A stretch of 64,000 nucleotides of DNA from the NCBI RefSeq assembly GCF_017356035.1, contig NZ_JAFIQX010000003.1, positions 310,001-374,000 on the forward strand. The letters are read 5' to 3'. Source of the stretch: Longitalea luteola. GTDB taxonomy: Bacteria > Bacteroidota > Bacteroidia > Chitinophagales > Chitinophagaceae. The first letter of the stretch is position 1. Every line of letters begins with the position of its first letter. The notes beneath the pieces were generated by a model. It was not told the DNA's origin. It saw only the letters and a list, made by a program, of their open reading frames with translations, and made no database searches. The position numbers and the translations under genes were made by a program. This document shows positions 17,723-26,709 of the stretch, in pieces.

Positions 17723-19882
17723 TTAATTTTTTCGAGGTTTCAAATACACAATGGCCAGTAATGCTTTTTTTATAAAAGGATATTTTGCCGCCAGGCGTTT
17801 TGCATGGCGATATAGAAATCTTAAGTGTTTTGATTTGGTAAAGCTAACCTGTTCAATGGTTGGATTATCGTAGGTATAACCAGGACCGTTGGCATTGAGT
17901 AAATGCGAGACTGGGGCTGCAAATTTAGCATAATAATCTGCATGCTTCGAAGCAATATACTTATACGAATACAACCACTTTTCTTTACGAATAGCCCGGA
18001 TCATTGAATTCGTTCGTACCCGATAATAAAAATGCACTTCCGGAATAATGATACCGTTATAGCCTCCCTTTACCATGTTTACTACACTTTCGTAATCCTC
18101 CAGCCCATAATCAACGGTTTTATCATTCAACCCGCTTTTTAAAAAAGCCGAACGCTCGTACACCAGGGCGCTGCTGTTAACAGGATTGTGCACCAGCAGG
18201 TAAGGCGGTTGAGGTGTAAACGTGGGCCATTTTACTGAGCTGTTTTCGAAGTACTGTGTCCAGCAGCCAACGAAAAAAACGTTGTCATAGATTTCCAGTA
18301 GCTGAATGGCTTTGGAATAGTACGAGGCAGAAACCATATCGTCGGCATCCAGAAAAGCCAGGAACCTGCCTGATGCCGCCCTTGCGCCAATATTCCTGGT
18401 ATCTGCCAGCCCTTTGTTAGGCTGATGAATGACCTGTATGCCTTTTTTGTTACTTAAATCCTGCAGCTTTTTGATGCTTGTGGCATCTGTACTGCCATCA
18501 TTCACTATTATTACTTCCAGATGCGGATAATCTGATGCCATCACCGATTTTATGCAGTCATCAATGTATTGTCCCATATTAAAATAAGGGATAACAACAG
18601 ATAGCAGTTTGCCGGCCGGTGGGCTCTTTTTCTCGAACTTTTCCTGGTATACAAATGGGTAATACCGTTCTTTAGCGGCCGCCTGCGTCTTTAGATGTTC
18701 AAGTAGCTGAAGTTTTTCAGCAAGCACCACATCCGGATGATAGCGGTTCAGTGATTCATATCCTTTACGCGAAACCTGCTGTAACTGATCATCCGGTTTT
18801 GATAATATGTCAAGCAGTTTTTGAGAGAAACTGTTTTCCTGTTCATGATCAAATAAAAAGCCCGTTTCATTATCAGCAATGATTTCGCGCTGACCTCCCT
18901 GTACGGAAGTTAAAACAGGTTTCATTCTGGCCATTGATTCCAGTACAACATAGGGAAGGTTGTCTACTATGCTGGGTACCACTATTACATGCGCATCCCG
19001 TATGGCGTCAGTGATCTTATCGGGGCTGATTTTACCTTCGATCTTCAAAAGTCCTTTTTTGATATACCGTTGATAACGTTCTTCCACAATTCGTTGCATC
19101 GTCTTGTATTCCGGATGGTATACAATATCGGTTCCACCTATAATATGGAGAGGATGGCTGAATCCATCAGTCCAAAGTTTATCAAAGTACTCAAGTAATT
19201 TAAAGCTTCCTTTTTGCGCCGATAGTTTTCCGTAAAAAACAATTTTGTTTTTTTGAAAGGCCGGGGGGCCGTCTATAGGATCGGGCACAAAAGGATTAGG
19301 AATAACATAGACTTTTTTAGTGGAAATGTCAAGGTACCTTTGTATTTCTTCAATTAAAAAATGTGTGGGTGAAATCAGAATGTCAGCGGCAATAATAGAC
19401 GCTTTTTCCATTTCACAGGTCCAGAATTCGGGAAAGCGATAGGTTGGTACCCGGTTGTATTCAAGATAAACAAAAGCAGGCGAATGAAGCGTAACAATAA
19501 GTGGCGTGTCGGTTAGTGGTAGCAAACCGGTAAGTTTGAACTGTTGCAGGTAGTAGGCGATGCCTAAATAGTCCTGGGCTTCAATAAAATCAGGGACTCC
19601 GTTGTCAGCAATAAATCGTTTTGCAATTGCTGCAAACGAATAGCTCAAATTGGCCGTATAACCCAGTATCTGGCTATGTTTGCAATAATCCGGATTAAAA
19701 TTTACAATAGTCAGATTGTTATTTTCAACTTGTATGGCGTAGGAGCGAACGGCGGTATCTGGTACAAAAACTGTTACCCTGATCCCTTTTTGGGCCATTG
19801 CATCAGCAGTAATCTTACAATATGTACTAATGCCGCCTCCGTGAAAAGGAGGATATTCTGTAGTGAGAAGCCAGTAGTTCAA
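17723..19882 (-). CDS. Bifunctional glycosyltransferase, GT4-GT2 fusion
   Basis: Two complete glycosyltransferase domains in one 719-residue chain. Residues 1 to about 390 are a GT4 (GT-B) enzyme: LLTTEYPPFHGGGISTY acceptor loop, GKLSAQKGSF, and the EX7E-type donor site around VPSIVDNLPYVVLES near 299. Residues about 425-719 are a GT2 (GT-A) enzyme: VVIPYFNMGQYIDDCIKSV, IIVNDGSTD and a DxD-like FLDADD near 512. A single protein probably adds two successive sugars. The start codon is a TTG: an in-frame TAA lies 15 nt upstream and no ATG is close, while NYWLLTTEYPP is the normal beginning for this family. It is divergent from the truncated flippase gene, with a 149-bp gap. Confidence 0.88.
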   Translation of the reverse strand: MNYWLLTTEYPPFHGGGISTYCKITADAMAQKGIRVTVFVPDTAVRSYAIQVENNNLTIVNFNPDYCKHSQILGYTANLSYSFAAIAKRFIADNGVPDFIEAQDYLGIAYYLQQFKLTGLLPLTDTPLIVTLHSPAFVYLEYNRVPTYRFPEFWTCEMEKASIIAADILISPTHFLIEEIQRYLDISTKKVYVIPNPFVPDPIDGPPAFQKNKIVFYGKLSAQKGSFKLLEYFDKLWTDGFSHPLHIIGGTDIVYHPEYKTMQRIVEERYQRYIKKGLLKIEGKISPDKITDAIRDAHVIVVPSIVDNLPYVVLESMARMKPVLTSVQGGQREIIADNETGFLFDHEQENSFSQKLLDILSKPDDQLQQVSRKGYESLNRYHPDVVLAEKLQLLEHLKTQAAAKERYYPFVYQEKFEKKSPPAGKLLSVVIPYFNMGQYIDDCIKSVMASDYPHLEVIIVNDGSTDATSIKKLQDLSNKKGIQVIHQPNKGLADTRNIGARAASGRFLAFLDADDMVSASYYSKAIQLLEIYDNVFFVGCWTQYFENSSVKWPTFTPQPPYLLVHNPVNSSALVYERSAFLKSGLNDKTVDYGLEDYESVVNMVKGGYNGIIIPEVHFYYRVRTNSMIRAIRKEKWLYSYKYIASKHADYYAKFAAPVSHLLNANGPGYTYDNPTIEQVSFTKSKHLRFLYRHAKRLAAKYPFIKKALLAIVYLKPRKN

Positions 19883-20031
19883 CTCGTATGCTTTTTACAT
19901 TGTATTTGCGGGCTAAATTATTTAATTTTCACCCGATTTCGGATGCCGGGTTACGTTTATTTTTATTTTCGGAAAATAAAAGAAAGAAGAGGATCCTGAT
20001 ACAACAAGTGTTGGGGTAACAAACAATCAGA

Positions 20032-21093
20032 ATGAGTATATTAAAGAACTCCACCCTTGTAATTGCCGGGGTTATCGTTTCCAATATGCTGGCTTATGCG
20101 TTTCATTTTGTTGCCGGAAGAATGCTGGGACCGCAGGATTACGGCGTTTTCGGTGCATTAATGTCATTATTTCTACTGGTAGCATTACCTGCCGGAGCCT
20201 TAAGCTTTGCCATTACTAAATACACTGCCAGGTTTAATTATGAGAAAGAGCTTGGAATGATAGGTGTACTGAGAAAGAAAATTCAGAATGACATTCTCGT
20301 CTTTTCCGGTATTACGCTGCTATTTATCTTAGTGTTTGCAAAATTTATTGCCAACTTTCTTAAAATATCTTCTGTTATTCCTGTTATTATAATAGGCGTT
20401 ACGCTGGCCTTTTCTTTGCTTTTACCGGTTAACCGGGGAATTCTGCAAGGCATGCAGAAATTTTTTCATTATAGCATGAATACAATTATTGAAGCATTTG
20501 CCAGGCTAGTTCTTTTAGTCTCATTGTTATTTTTAGGGTATGGTGTTAATGGAGCCATTTTGGCGTACGGCTTTGCTTATTTGATTGCCTTCCTGTGGAT
20601 CTTTCCATATATCAAAGAGACTAAGGAAACAATAGCTGTAACAAAGAAAATTGACATCAAGCCAATTTACAGGTTTATTTTCCAGGTTTTGACAGTAAAT
20701 ACGATATTACAATCTATACTTAATATCCCCTCGTTATTAATAAAGCATTTCTACTCCAGCGAATTAACAGGAAACTGGATAGCTGCCCTTAATTTAGCAA
20801 GACTATCCTTATTTCTTGTAACTGCTATTTCCCTTGTGATGTTCCCTGAAATTTCAAAAGAAAAGGATGTGGCTGTCAAAAAGAAAATTTTTTACAAATC
20901 CACTATTTTGGTATTGATTGTTACTTCGCTTATGGCAATGGTGTTTTTCTTTATCCCTCAATTCCTGATCGGGGGACTTTATGGTAACTCATTTTTGGGA
21001 GCAGCTTCCATCCTTAAGTTCATGGGTTTTGCCATGATATTTTTTGGATTGCTGCAACTTAGAATGGATTATTTTTTAGCTGGTTTAAAATGA
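20032..21093 (+). CDS. Wzx-like flippase, C-terminally truncated
   Basis: MOP-family polysaccharide flippase related to Wzx. It begins normally (MSILKNSTLVIAGVIVSNM, then GRMLGPQDYGVFGALMSL), but the chain stops at 353 residues with DYFLAGLK, where relatives run on for roughly 60-120 more residues and two to four further membrane helices. The stop lies only 24 bp from the stop of the convergent GT2 gene, which suggests that a rearrangement brought in the neighbour and cut off the end. It may be non-functional; the intact flippase at 9390 could cover the role. The gene is AT-rich like the region to its right. Confidence 0.8.
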   Translation: MSILKNSTLVIAGVIVSNMLAYAFHFVAGRMLGPQDYGVFGALMSLFLLVALPAGALSFAITKYTARFNYEKELGMIGVLRKKIQNDILVFSGITLLFILVFAKFIANFLKISSVIPVIIIGVTLAFSLLLPVNRGILQGMQKFFHYSMNTIIEAFARLVLLVSLLFLGYGVNGAILAYGFAYLIAFLWIFPYIKETKETIAVTKKIDIKPIYRFIFQVLTVNTILQSILNIPSLLIKHFYSSELTGNWIAALNLARLSLFLVTAISLVMFPEISKEKDVAVKKKIFYKSTILVLIVTSLMAMVFFFIPQFLIGGLYGNSFLGAASILKFMGFAMIFFGLLQLRMDYFLAGLK

Positions 21094-21117
21094 TTTTTGT
21101 GAAAGCGCCGGATTGGC

Positions 21118-21882
21118 TCATTTTAATATGGAATAACTCAAATTAATTACCTTATTGTGCAGGGAATGAAGGAAAATCAGAAATTGATTTTTCTGATATT
21201 GCTTCGCTACCGCAATTTCTTCTCTGAACTGTTCTTTATATCGACTTCCTCCCTTTGAATTCTTATGAATTCTGAAAGCAGACAATTTATCGGTTACAAT
21301 GATTGGTTTTTGAATTTTAATGGCTCTCAACCAAAATTCATAATCCATTGTGTAATGTAAATCTTCCTTGAAATTTTGAAGCTGCTCTATTAATTGCCTT
21401 CTAAAAAAGGTGCTCGGCTGATTAATTGGGTTTAAGACGGTAAGCAGATTAAATGAAAGAAACTTTCTGTAAAATGATTTATATTTTATTACGAGGGATT
21501 GAATTCTTTTGCCTTGCTCATTAACGATTATGTAGTCACCGGTGAGCCAGATTTTTTCTTTTTTCGCTTGAAATTGAGCCGCAACTGTTTTCAACGTTCC
21601 CTCCAGGTAATAATCGTCTGAATTTAAGAAAGTGATAATATCTCCTTTAGCCAGGGCAAGTCCTTTATTAATGGCATGCGTTTGTCCTCTGTCTTTTTCG
21701 GATAACCAGAAAATTTTATCTCCGTATGTTTTTAAAACCTCGATTGTTGAATCGGTTGATCCTCCATCTATGACCAGAACTTCCACATTTTTATAAGACT
21801 GGTTTAAGATACTATCTATAGTTTCGGCAATAAAGCTACCCTGGTTATACGAAGGAACGATTATTGAAAATTTCAAATCCAT
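21118..21882 (-). CDS. GT2 family glycosyltransferase
   Basis: Inverting GT-A glycosyltransferase, 254 residues. Visible motifs are FSIIVPSYNQGSFIAETIDSI (nucleotide-binding start), VLVIDGGSTD, EKDRGQTHAINKGL and the metal-binding NSDD, with MDYEFWLR in the acceptor-side region. This WcaA-like group is common in O-antigen and capsule loci. It is soluble or membrane-associated and probably adds one hexose or deoxyhexose. It is convergent with the truncated flippase and follows the polyprenol-phosphate glycosyltransferase gene with a 39-bp gap. Confidence 0.9.
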   Translation of the reverse strand: MDLKFSIIVPSYNQGSFIAETIDSILNQSYKNVEVLVIDGGSTDSTIEVLKTYGDKIFWLSEKDRGQTHAINKGLALAKGDIITFLNSDDYYLEGTLKTVAAQFQAKKEKIWLTGDYIIVNEQGKRIQSLVIKYKSFYRKFLSFNLLTVLNPINQPSTFFRRQLIEQLQNFKEDLHYTMDYEFWLRAIKIQKPIIVTDKLSAFRIHKNSKGGSRYKEQFREEIAVAKQYQKNQFLIFLHSLHNKVINLSYSILK

Positions 21883-21921
21883 TTTTTTGTTTTTAAACTG
21901 AGTTTATTTCGGAGCATATTT

Positions 21922-22821
21922 TTAACTGTCTTGCTGTATTTGCGATCTCCTTAAGTTACCTAACTGTTCTGCAATTAATCCTAATAAGAAAAAGATCAAT
22001 CCTGTAATGAACCCCAGCAAGGCGCCTGTACTTACTACATAACCTTTTGAAATAAAGATCCACACTTCCCAGGCTAATGAAATAAGAATAAAGAATATGG
22101 AGAGAGGTAAGAAAATTCGCAACGGATTGAACAGGGTAACAATATTAACGATCTCCATGACCGTTTCAAAAGCTGTTTTCATTCCGATGGTACTTTCCCC
22201 TCCAATTCTTTGTTTAATGTTAATTGGCATTTCCAGAACAAGGTTCCGCTGATAAATAAATGTGAGGGTTATAGTGTCGCTAAAGGCCATACCGTCCGGA
22301 CAAATTGTTATATATCTTTTAGCGAATTCTGCGTCATACATTTTCATTCCCGAATTGATATCATACACAGTTAAAGGCATCAGCATTTTTGCTACACTAC
22401 GAATGATCGACTTGCCAAATTCCCTATACTTCTTAAGATTTGCGTTTCCTTTCCTGCTGCCTACAATCATGTCTGCATTTGTTTCGATCATTTTCTGAAA
22501 CATTAAATCCACGTCGCGCAAGTCATGCTGACCGTCTGCATCTATCGTAACGCAATACTTTGTCGTAACATTTCTGATGCCCGTTTTTAATGCGCCTCCA
22601 TAACCTCTGTTTAGTTTGTGGTGTACAACTTTTAATACCTTATTTTCTGAATATTTATTCAAAATATTCTTTGTATTATCTTTCGAGCCATCATTTACAA
22701 TAATGATCTTCCAATTTTTCTCTTCGCAATAAGCAATCAGGCCACCTATAAAATTTGGTAAAGATTCCTCCTCATTATAAGCTGGTATTACAAGTGTTAA
22801 TAAAGAATTACCTGGTTCCAT
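21922..22821 (-). CDS. Polyprenyl-phosphate glycosyltransferase (DPM1/GtrB-like GT2)
   Basis: GT2 enzyme with a C-terminal membrane anchor, likely making polyprenyl-phosphate-linked sugar (glucose or mannose type) as a periplasmic donor. Motifs are TLVIPAYNEEESLP, IIVNDGSKD, HKLNRGYGGALKTG and TIDADGQHD with the metal-binding Asp residues. Two membrane helices follow at about 225-285. Enzymes of this type supply GT-C transferases that act outside the inner membrane. The neighbouring 658-residue polytopic protein (23068) is a good candidate partner, as in GtrB/GtrC pairs; this link is inference from adjacency. Confidence 0.88.
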   Translation of the reverse strand: MEPGNSLLTLVIPAYNEEESLPNFIGGLIAYCEEKNWKIIIVNDGSKDNTKNILNKYSENKVLKVVHHKLNRGYGGALKTGIRNVTTKYCVTIDADGQHDLRDVDLMFQKMIETNADMIVGSRKGNANLKKYREFGKSIIRSVAKMLMPLTVYDINSGMKMYDAEFAKRYITICPDGMAFSDTITLTFIYQRNLVLEMPINIKQRIGGESTIGMKTAFETVMEIVNIVTLFNPLRIFLPLSIFFILISLAWEVWIFISKGYVVSTGALLGFITGLIFFLLGLIAEQLGNLRRSQIQQDS

Positions 22822-23067
22822 GTTATGTTTTCTAATTTTTAATATTAATAATACCCTTATTTCCCTTCATAGCTCATATTTCCCGCACCAAAAGCAACAA
22901 ACAAAGCAAAAAGCTATATAAAATTTTTTACCTCCTTATCGAATCGGATCAATTCAATCTCAGGCTGATCCCTGTAGAGAGCACCGGTATCTTTTCGTTA
23001 CCGCTTTTCCAATTTCAATATGTCATCCTGGTTTGGATACATTATTCTCTTTTATACCACTCAGGGA

Positions 23068-25044
23068 TTATAAGCCTTTACGTTTAAAAATGTAGAAGCC
23101 ATTGGATTCATCTACCTTTTCCAGGCACCTGGTTTGATCTTCAGGTGGCTGATAGCTGAATAGTAGATATTTTATTCCCATTTGTAGTAATCGTGGAGAA
23201 CAGGGGTCTATCCTGATCGTGTAAAGATCTGCCTGCTTAAGATTAAATTCAATCGAGTCTTTAGCATTAACATATGGGGAAACCACAACATGCGCATATC
23301 GGTTATAAACGTCCTGGTTCTTGCCCGAGGGGTCTAGTATGCGCAGTTTTTTAAGTGGCGGCGCGAAGTTAACGCCATTAAAACAATTTATTCCGGCAGC
23401 TTTTAAAAAATCCGGGGCAGTCATATGTTCAAATGCAATCCAGCCAGCTTCGGGGTCTTTTTCTTCTATTGCCGTTAATTTTTTATATAATGGATTTTCA
23501 AAAAAGGGCGACAGGCCTTTGCTTAAAGGATTAATAAATAAATTCGATGCAACAAAAAAGAAGCAGCTGACATAAAATAAGTATTGAAATGATTTGCTTT
23601 CGCCAAAATATACTATTAACCAATTCAGCGCGGCAAACAGGATAGAAGCATTAATAACCTGGGTTCTGGTAAAAAAGTGATCGGCCTGCTTGTTTATTAA
23701 ATAATTTATCAGGAATACAATTGCTAAAATAATTGAAAAACTAACAACCATACCGGGCCTAAAATGCGTTGCCTCTGATGTTTTGCGGAACTGGCTTAAA
23801 TATAAAAGGGTAAAAACAATATTTGCAAACCCGAATACAAAGAGAGTTCTCACTACCGGGCTGGTACTAAACATCGTAAGCCGGGATAAAAATGGAGGAA
23901 AACCGTGTAAAAGCCAGATATAAATAATTGCCTGGAAAATTAACAGCGGTATAAAAAGAAGGTTAATCTTTTTGGTTTTAAAATACGAATAGATAATAAG
24001 AATAGTGGCAATCGGAGACAGCATAAGGAAAGAAGAAAGCTCACAAATGTTTAGCCATTGTGGAGGAAAAGTATTTTGATTTAAAAACCAGGAAAAATTA
24101 TCTCTAAACATTGCCGGAAAGAAAAAATTACCCCCGCTTTCATCTCTTTTACCAGGATAAACTGTATCTGCAACTACCTGAATGGTTTCTTTACATTCGT
24201 TATACCAAAAAAGAAGCAGGGATAGTAAAAAAACTATACTTACAGCTAATACCGAAAATTTAACCCATTTATTATTCAACAGTACCCTAAACTCTTTTTT
24301 GCTTATTACATATCCCGCCAGTAATGCCAATAAAAAATAGGAGAGGGGTACCTGGTAAGCAGGGTACAGGACCATTACATAAGAATAGGACGCCAGCAAA
24401 AATAGCAAACCATTTAATATAATTACCCATGTTTTACCTGAGTATAATATATATATTAATGAAATAATGCTAACAAGCCCCCATGTAAATATTTCGGTAT
24501 TAATAGACCACCATTGGATGGCGGAAGATAAAAAGAGCCAAATGCTTCCAAACAAACTGACAAGAAAGTTATTATTTGTAAAAAGCAACAGGAATAAAAA
24601 AGATGAAATCAAAAAAGGGAAGATTTTGAAATTCCAGTGCCAGGAAAACCCCCTTTCTATATCAAGAAAGTAATATCCCCATAAGTTAGGTTTAATTATG
24701 CTTAGAAGATGATTTGCAGGTAATCCCATTATCAATGAAATTTTTCCAAAGCCAAGAGCTTCGTTTGTAACGGGAAGATCATTTTTTTCCTGCGATACAA
24801 TGAAAGGAGAGTTAACCAGCCATTCATCGGATCTGATTGGTAAAGGGTCCCCTGCTACTACTCCTCTTCTTTCGTCGGCCCCGTCATTCATGTTTCCATT
24901 CCATAAAGGAACAGAGGAGTTATGCAATTTAAAGGCAACGAACAGTATGAAAAGAAATGAACAAATGCCCAGGTATGTTTTTACTTTCCTGTCAAACCGT
25001 ATTAATTCAAGTTGATAACTGGTATCCAACGAAATTTTGTTCAT
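23068..25044 (-). CDS. Large polytopic membrane protein, possible GT-C transferase
   Basis: A 658-residue protein with about 13 hydrophobic segments, an N-terminal extracytoplasmic loop after the first helix (with DPLPIRSDEWLVNSPF) and a soluble C-terminal domain of about 150 residues. This layout resembles GT-C glycosyltransferases and YfhO-like proteins, and the RSDEW segment resembles an N-terminal motif I associate with uncharacterised glycan-locus membrane proteins. I cannot point to a proven catalytic residue. It lies 246 bp upstream of a GtrB-like gene in the same direction, which fits transfer of a sugar from a polyprenyl-phosphate donor. The gene is very AT-rich compared with the window flanks. 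Confidence 0.6.
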   Translation of the reverse strand: MNKISLDTSYQLELIRFDRKVKTYLGICSFLFILFVAFKLHNSSVPLWNGNMNDGADERRGVVAGDPLPIRSDEWLVNSPFIVSQEKNDLPVTNEALGFGKISLIMGLPANHLLSIIKPNLWGYYFLDIERGFSWHWNFKIFPFLISSFLFLLLFTNNNFLVSLFGSIWLFLSSAIQWWSINTEIFTWGLVSIISLIYILYSGKTWVIILNGLLFLLASYSYVMVLYPAYQVPLSYFLLALLAGYVISKKEFRVLLNNKWVKFSVLAVSIVFLLSLLLFWYNECKETIQVVADTVYPGKRDESGGNFFFPAMFRDNFSWFLNQNTFPPQWLNICELSSFLMLSPIATILIIYSYFKTKKINLLFIPLLIFQAIIYIWLLHGFPPFLSRLTMFSTSPVVRTLFVFGFANIVFTLLYLSQFRKTSEATHFRPGMVVSFSIILAIVFLINYLINKQADHFFTRTQVINASILFAALNWLIVYFGESKSFQYLFYVSCFFFVASNLFINPLSKGLSPFFENPLYKKLTAIEEKDPEAGWIAFEHMTAPDFLKAAGINCFNGVNFAPPLKKLRILDPSGKNQDVYNRYAHVVVSPYVNAKDSIEFNLKQADLYTIRIDPCSPRLLQMGIKYLLFSYQPPEDQTRCLEKVDESNGFYIFKRKGL

Positions 25045-25088
25045 TGTTATATTTAAGTCTTATTATAAATAGAGGGATAAAAATCTAC

Positions 25089-25940
25089 CTACTCCTTGTT
25101 TCTTTTTACATTGTCACTAAACAGCGATTTGAAAGTCCTTTTTCCTGTTAACACTTTTACAATATGTCCTAACCGCTTGAACCAAAGAGGAAGTATTTCA
25201 TATTCCTGGTGATACCATTGTCTTATTTCGTAATATTCTTTTTCTCCAACCTCCTTACCCAAAGCTATAAATGACAGATACAAGCTGGCTCTCTTTTGCC
25301 ATAATTTGGTCTGATGCAAAAGCCAATGCTCATTATTCTTTACCGCAGCCGTTTGGAACAAGGTCTTAATATATTGATTCTCGTTTGACAGCGCTTTTAC
25401 TGAAGCTATTGTGCCTGTTAGCGGAGCTGAGTTGTTTACTGCTAATATAACCTGACCGATCTCTTGAACACGAAATTGAGCCAGTTTATAGGCGTCGAAT
25501 GTTGATAATTGCCCGATGTCTAAAAAAAGGGTATCATTTTTTACCTGCGTTTTATCAGGTTCAAACACCGTAAAGTCAATATCCTGTTCACCCTGAAGTA
25601 TAAAATAATCTTTTATTATATGCAAGTTTAATATGTGTTCACCGGGCGTATATGAAAATACCGGAATTTTGTTGTTTCCCCGGCGAAAGCAGGCCGATAG
25701 CGTAAACAAGGTATATAACCGGGCAAGCAATATATTAATATCGCTGTTATTAAGTATCTCACCCGATAAACTATATATATAATTATAATTGAATTGCCTG
25801 ATACAATTGAGAATAGCGGGCATATCAATCTCAATAGCGTCTAACAGAATATTAATTCCTGTTTCTTTTTCTGTTTGGATCCCGGTTTCCTTTATTATCA
25901 CGGAATATGGAACCAGGATATATGTTACAGGTTCGTTCAT
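25089..25940 (-). CDS. Unrecognised glycan-locus protein with basic C-terminal tail motif
   Basis: I do not recognise the family of this 283-residue protein. It has no signal peptide or membrane helix and appears cytoplasmic. The N-terminal half is of mixed alpha/beta composition. The C-terminus has an aromatic-basic stretch (WYHQEYEILPLWFKRLGHIV, then GKRTFKSLF), which recalls the WYKRTYE...RS.LG.LK tail in the proteins at 26710 and 30144 and tails I have seen on enzymes of surface-glycan clusters. Its start overlaps the stop of the upstream RgpF-like gene by one base (TAATG), so the two are translated together and probably act in the same pathway. Confidence 0.5.
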   Translation of the reverse strand: MNEPVTYILVPYSVIIKETGIQTEKETGINILLDAIEIDMPAILNCIRQFNYNYIYSLSGEILNNSDINILLARLYTLFTLSACFRRGNNKIPVFSYTPGEHILNLHIIKDYFILQGEQDIDFTVFEPDKTQVKNDTLFLDIGQLSTFDAYKLAQFRVQEIGQVILAVNNSAPLTGTIASVKALSNENQYIKTLFQTAAVKNNEHWLLHQTKLWQKRASLYLSFIALGKEVGEKEYYEIRQWYHQEYEILPLWFKRLGHIVKVLTGKRTFKSLFSDNVKRNKE

Positions 25941-26671
25941 TATTCCAGTGTTTTAATTTTTAATCCCTGGCTTGTCACGATCCAGCTTAGCATTCTTTCC
26001 CAGGAGTGTGTGTAGGTGCCACTAAAATTATCTATTACGTTCCCCCCTTCCAGGGTCTGCCGGATTTTCAATGGGTCAAATTTCCTGAAAAAAGCCATTA
26101 AAGCAGATGCTTTTGCCCAGAACATAGTGCCAGCCACATACTCATAATCTGTACAGTTAATATTGTAATCTTTAATTAATTGAGATAGTATTTGACCATT
26201 ATTGGCCGTAAACATGCCTTCCTGTCTTAACTCTTTTCGAACATAGTTTTTCATAGCAATTATGCCATACCCGGTGTTGTTTTTCGAAATGATAGCTTCA
26301 ATATTGGTAAGCTGCTCATTGTCTACAATCTTGAACAGATCATTTTTCCAGGTTTTTGCATTTAAAGCCTGCAGACTCTTTTTGTCATGTAAGAAAACGA
26401 TCCAGTCGGGCTCAACTCCGGCTTGCATGCATGCGCCCAGCAACAATAATTTACCACCTATGTCTTTCCCTTTATTACTGCTGATAGTAACAATGGCATT
26501 CGGAAAAAGACTCAATAACGCATCTTTGGTTTCAAGTTGATTAGGCATTTCAGCGCTTAGATTAAAAAAGTAGTTAGTATCAAAGCGATGTAATCCTTTC
26601 AACTCATGTTCAATATGGTTGATTGAATCTTCATAAAAAATGTGATATAAGACTGCTATCTTTTTGGTCAT
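25940..26671 (-). CDS. Rhamnan synthesis protein F-like (RgpF family)
   Basis: Protein of 243 residues resembling the RgpF/rhamnan-synthesis family (PF05045). Supporting motifs are AVLYHIFYED near the start, SSNKGKDIGGKL in the middle (the family's NxGxDxG loop), FLHDKKS and AGTMFWAK towards the end. Members take part in building rhamnose-containing or other surface polysaccharides, probably as glycosyltransferases of unusual fold. It lies 38 bp after the large methyltransferase-glycosyltransferase gene and overlaps the following orphan gene by one base, so all three are likely one operon. Confidence 0.75.
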   Translation of the reverse strand: MTKKIAVLYHIFYEDSINHIEHELKGLHRFDTNYFFNLSAEMPNQLETKDALLSLFPNAIVTISSNKGKDIGGKLLLLGACMQAGVEPDWIVFLHDKKSLQALNAKTWKNDLFKIVDNEQLTNIEAIISKNNTGYGIIAMKNYVRKELRQEGMFTANNGQILSQLIKDYNINCTDYEYVAGTMFWAKASALMAFFRKFDPLKIRQTLEGGNVIDNFSGTYTHSWERMLSWIVTSQGLKIKTLE

Positions 26672-26709
26672 TCTATTTCTAAAGTAATGGACTTTTAAAG
26701 GGAACTACT

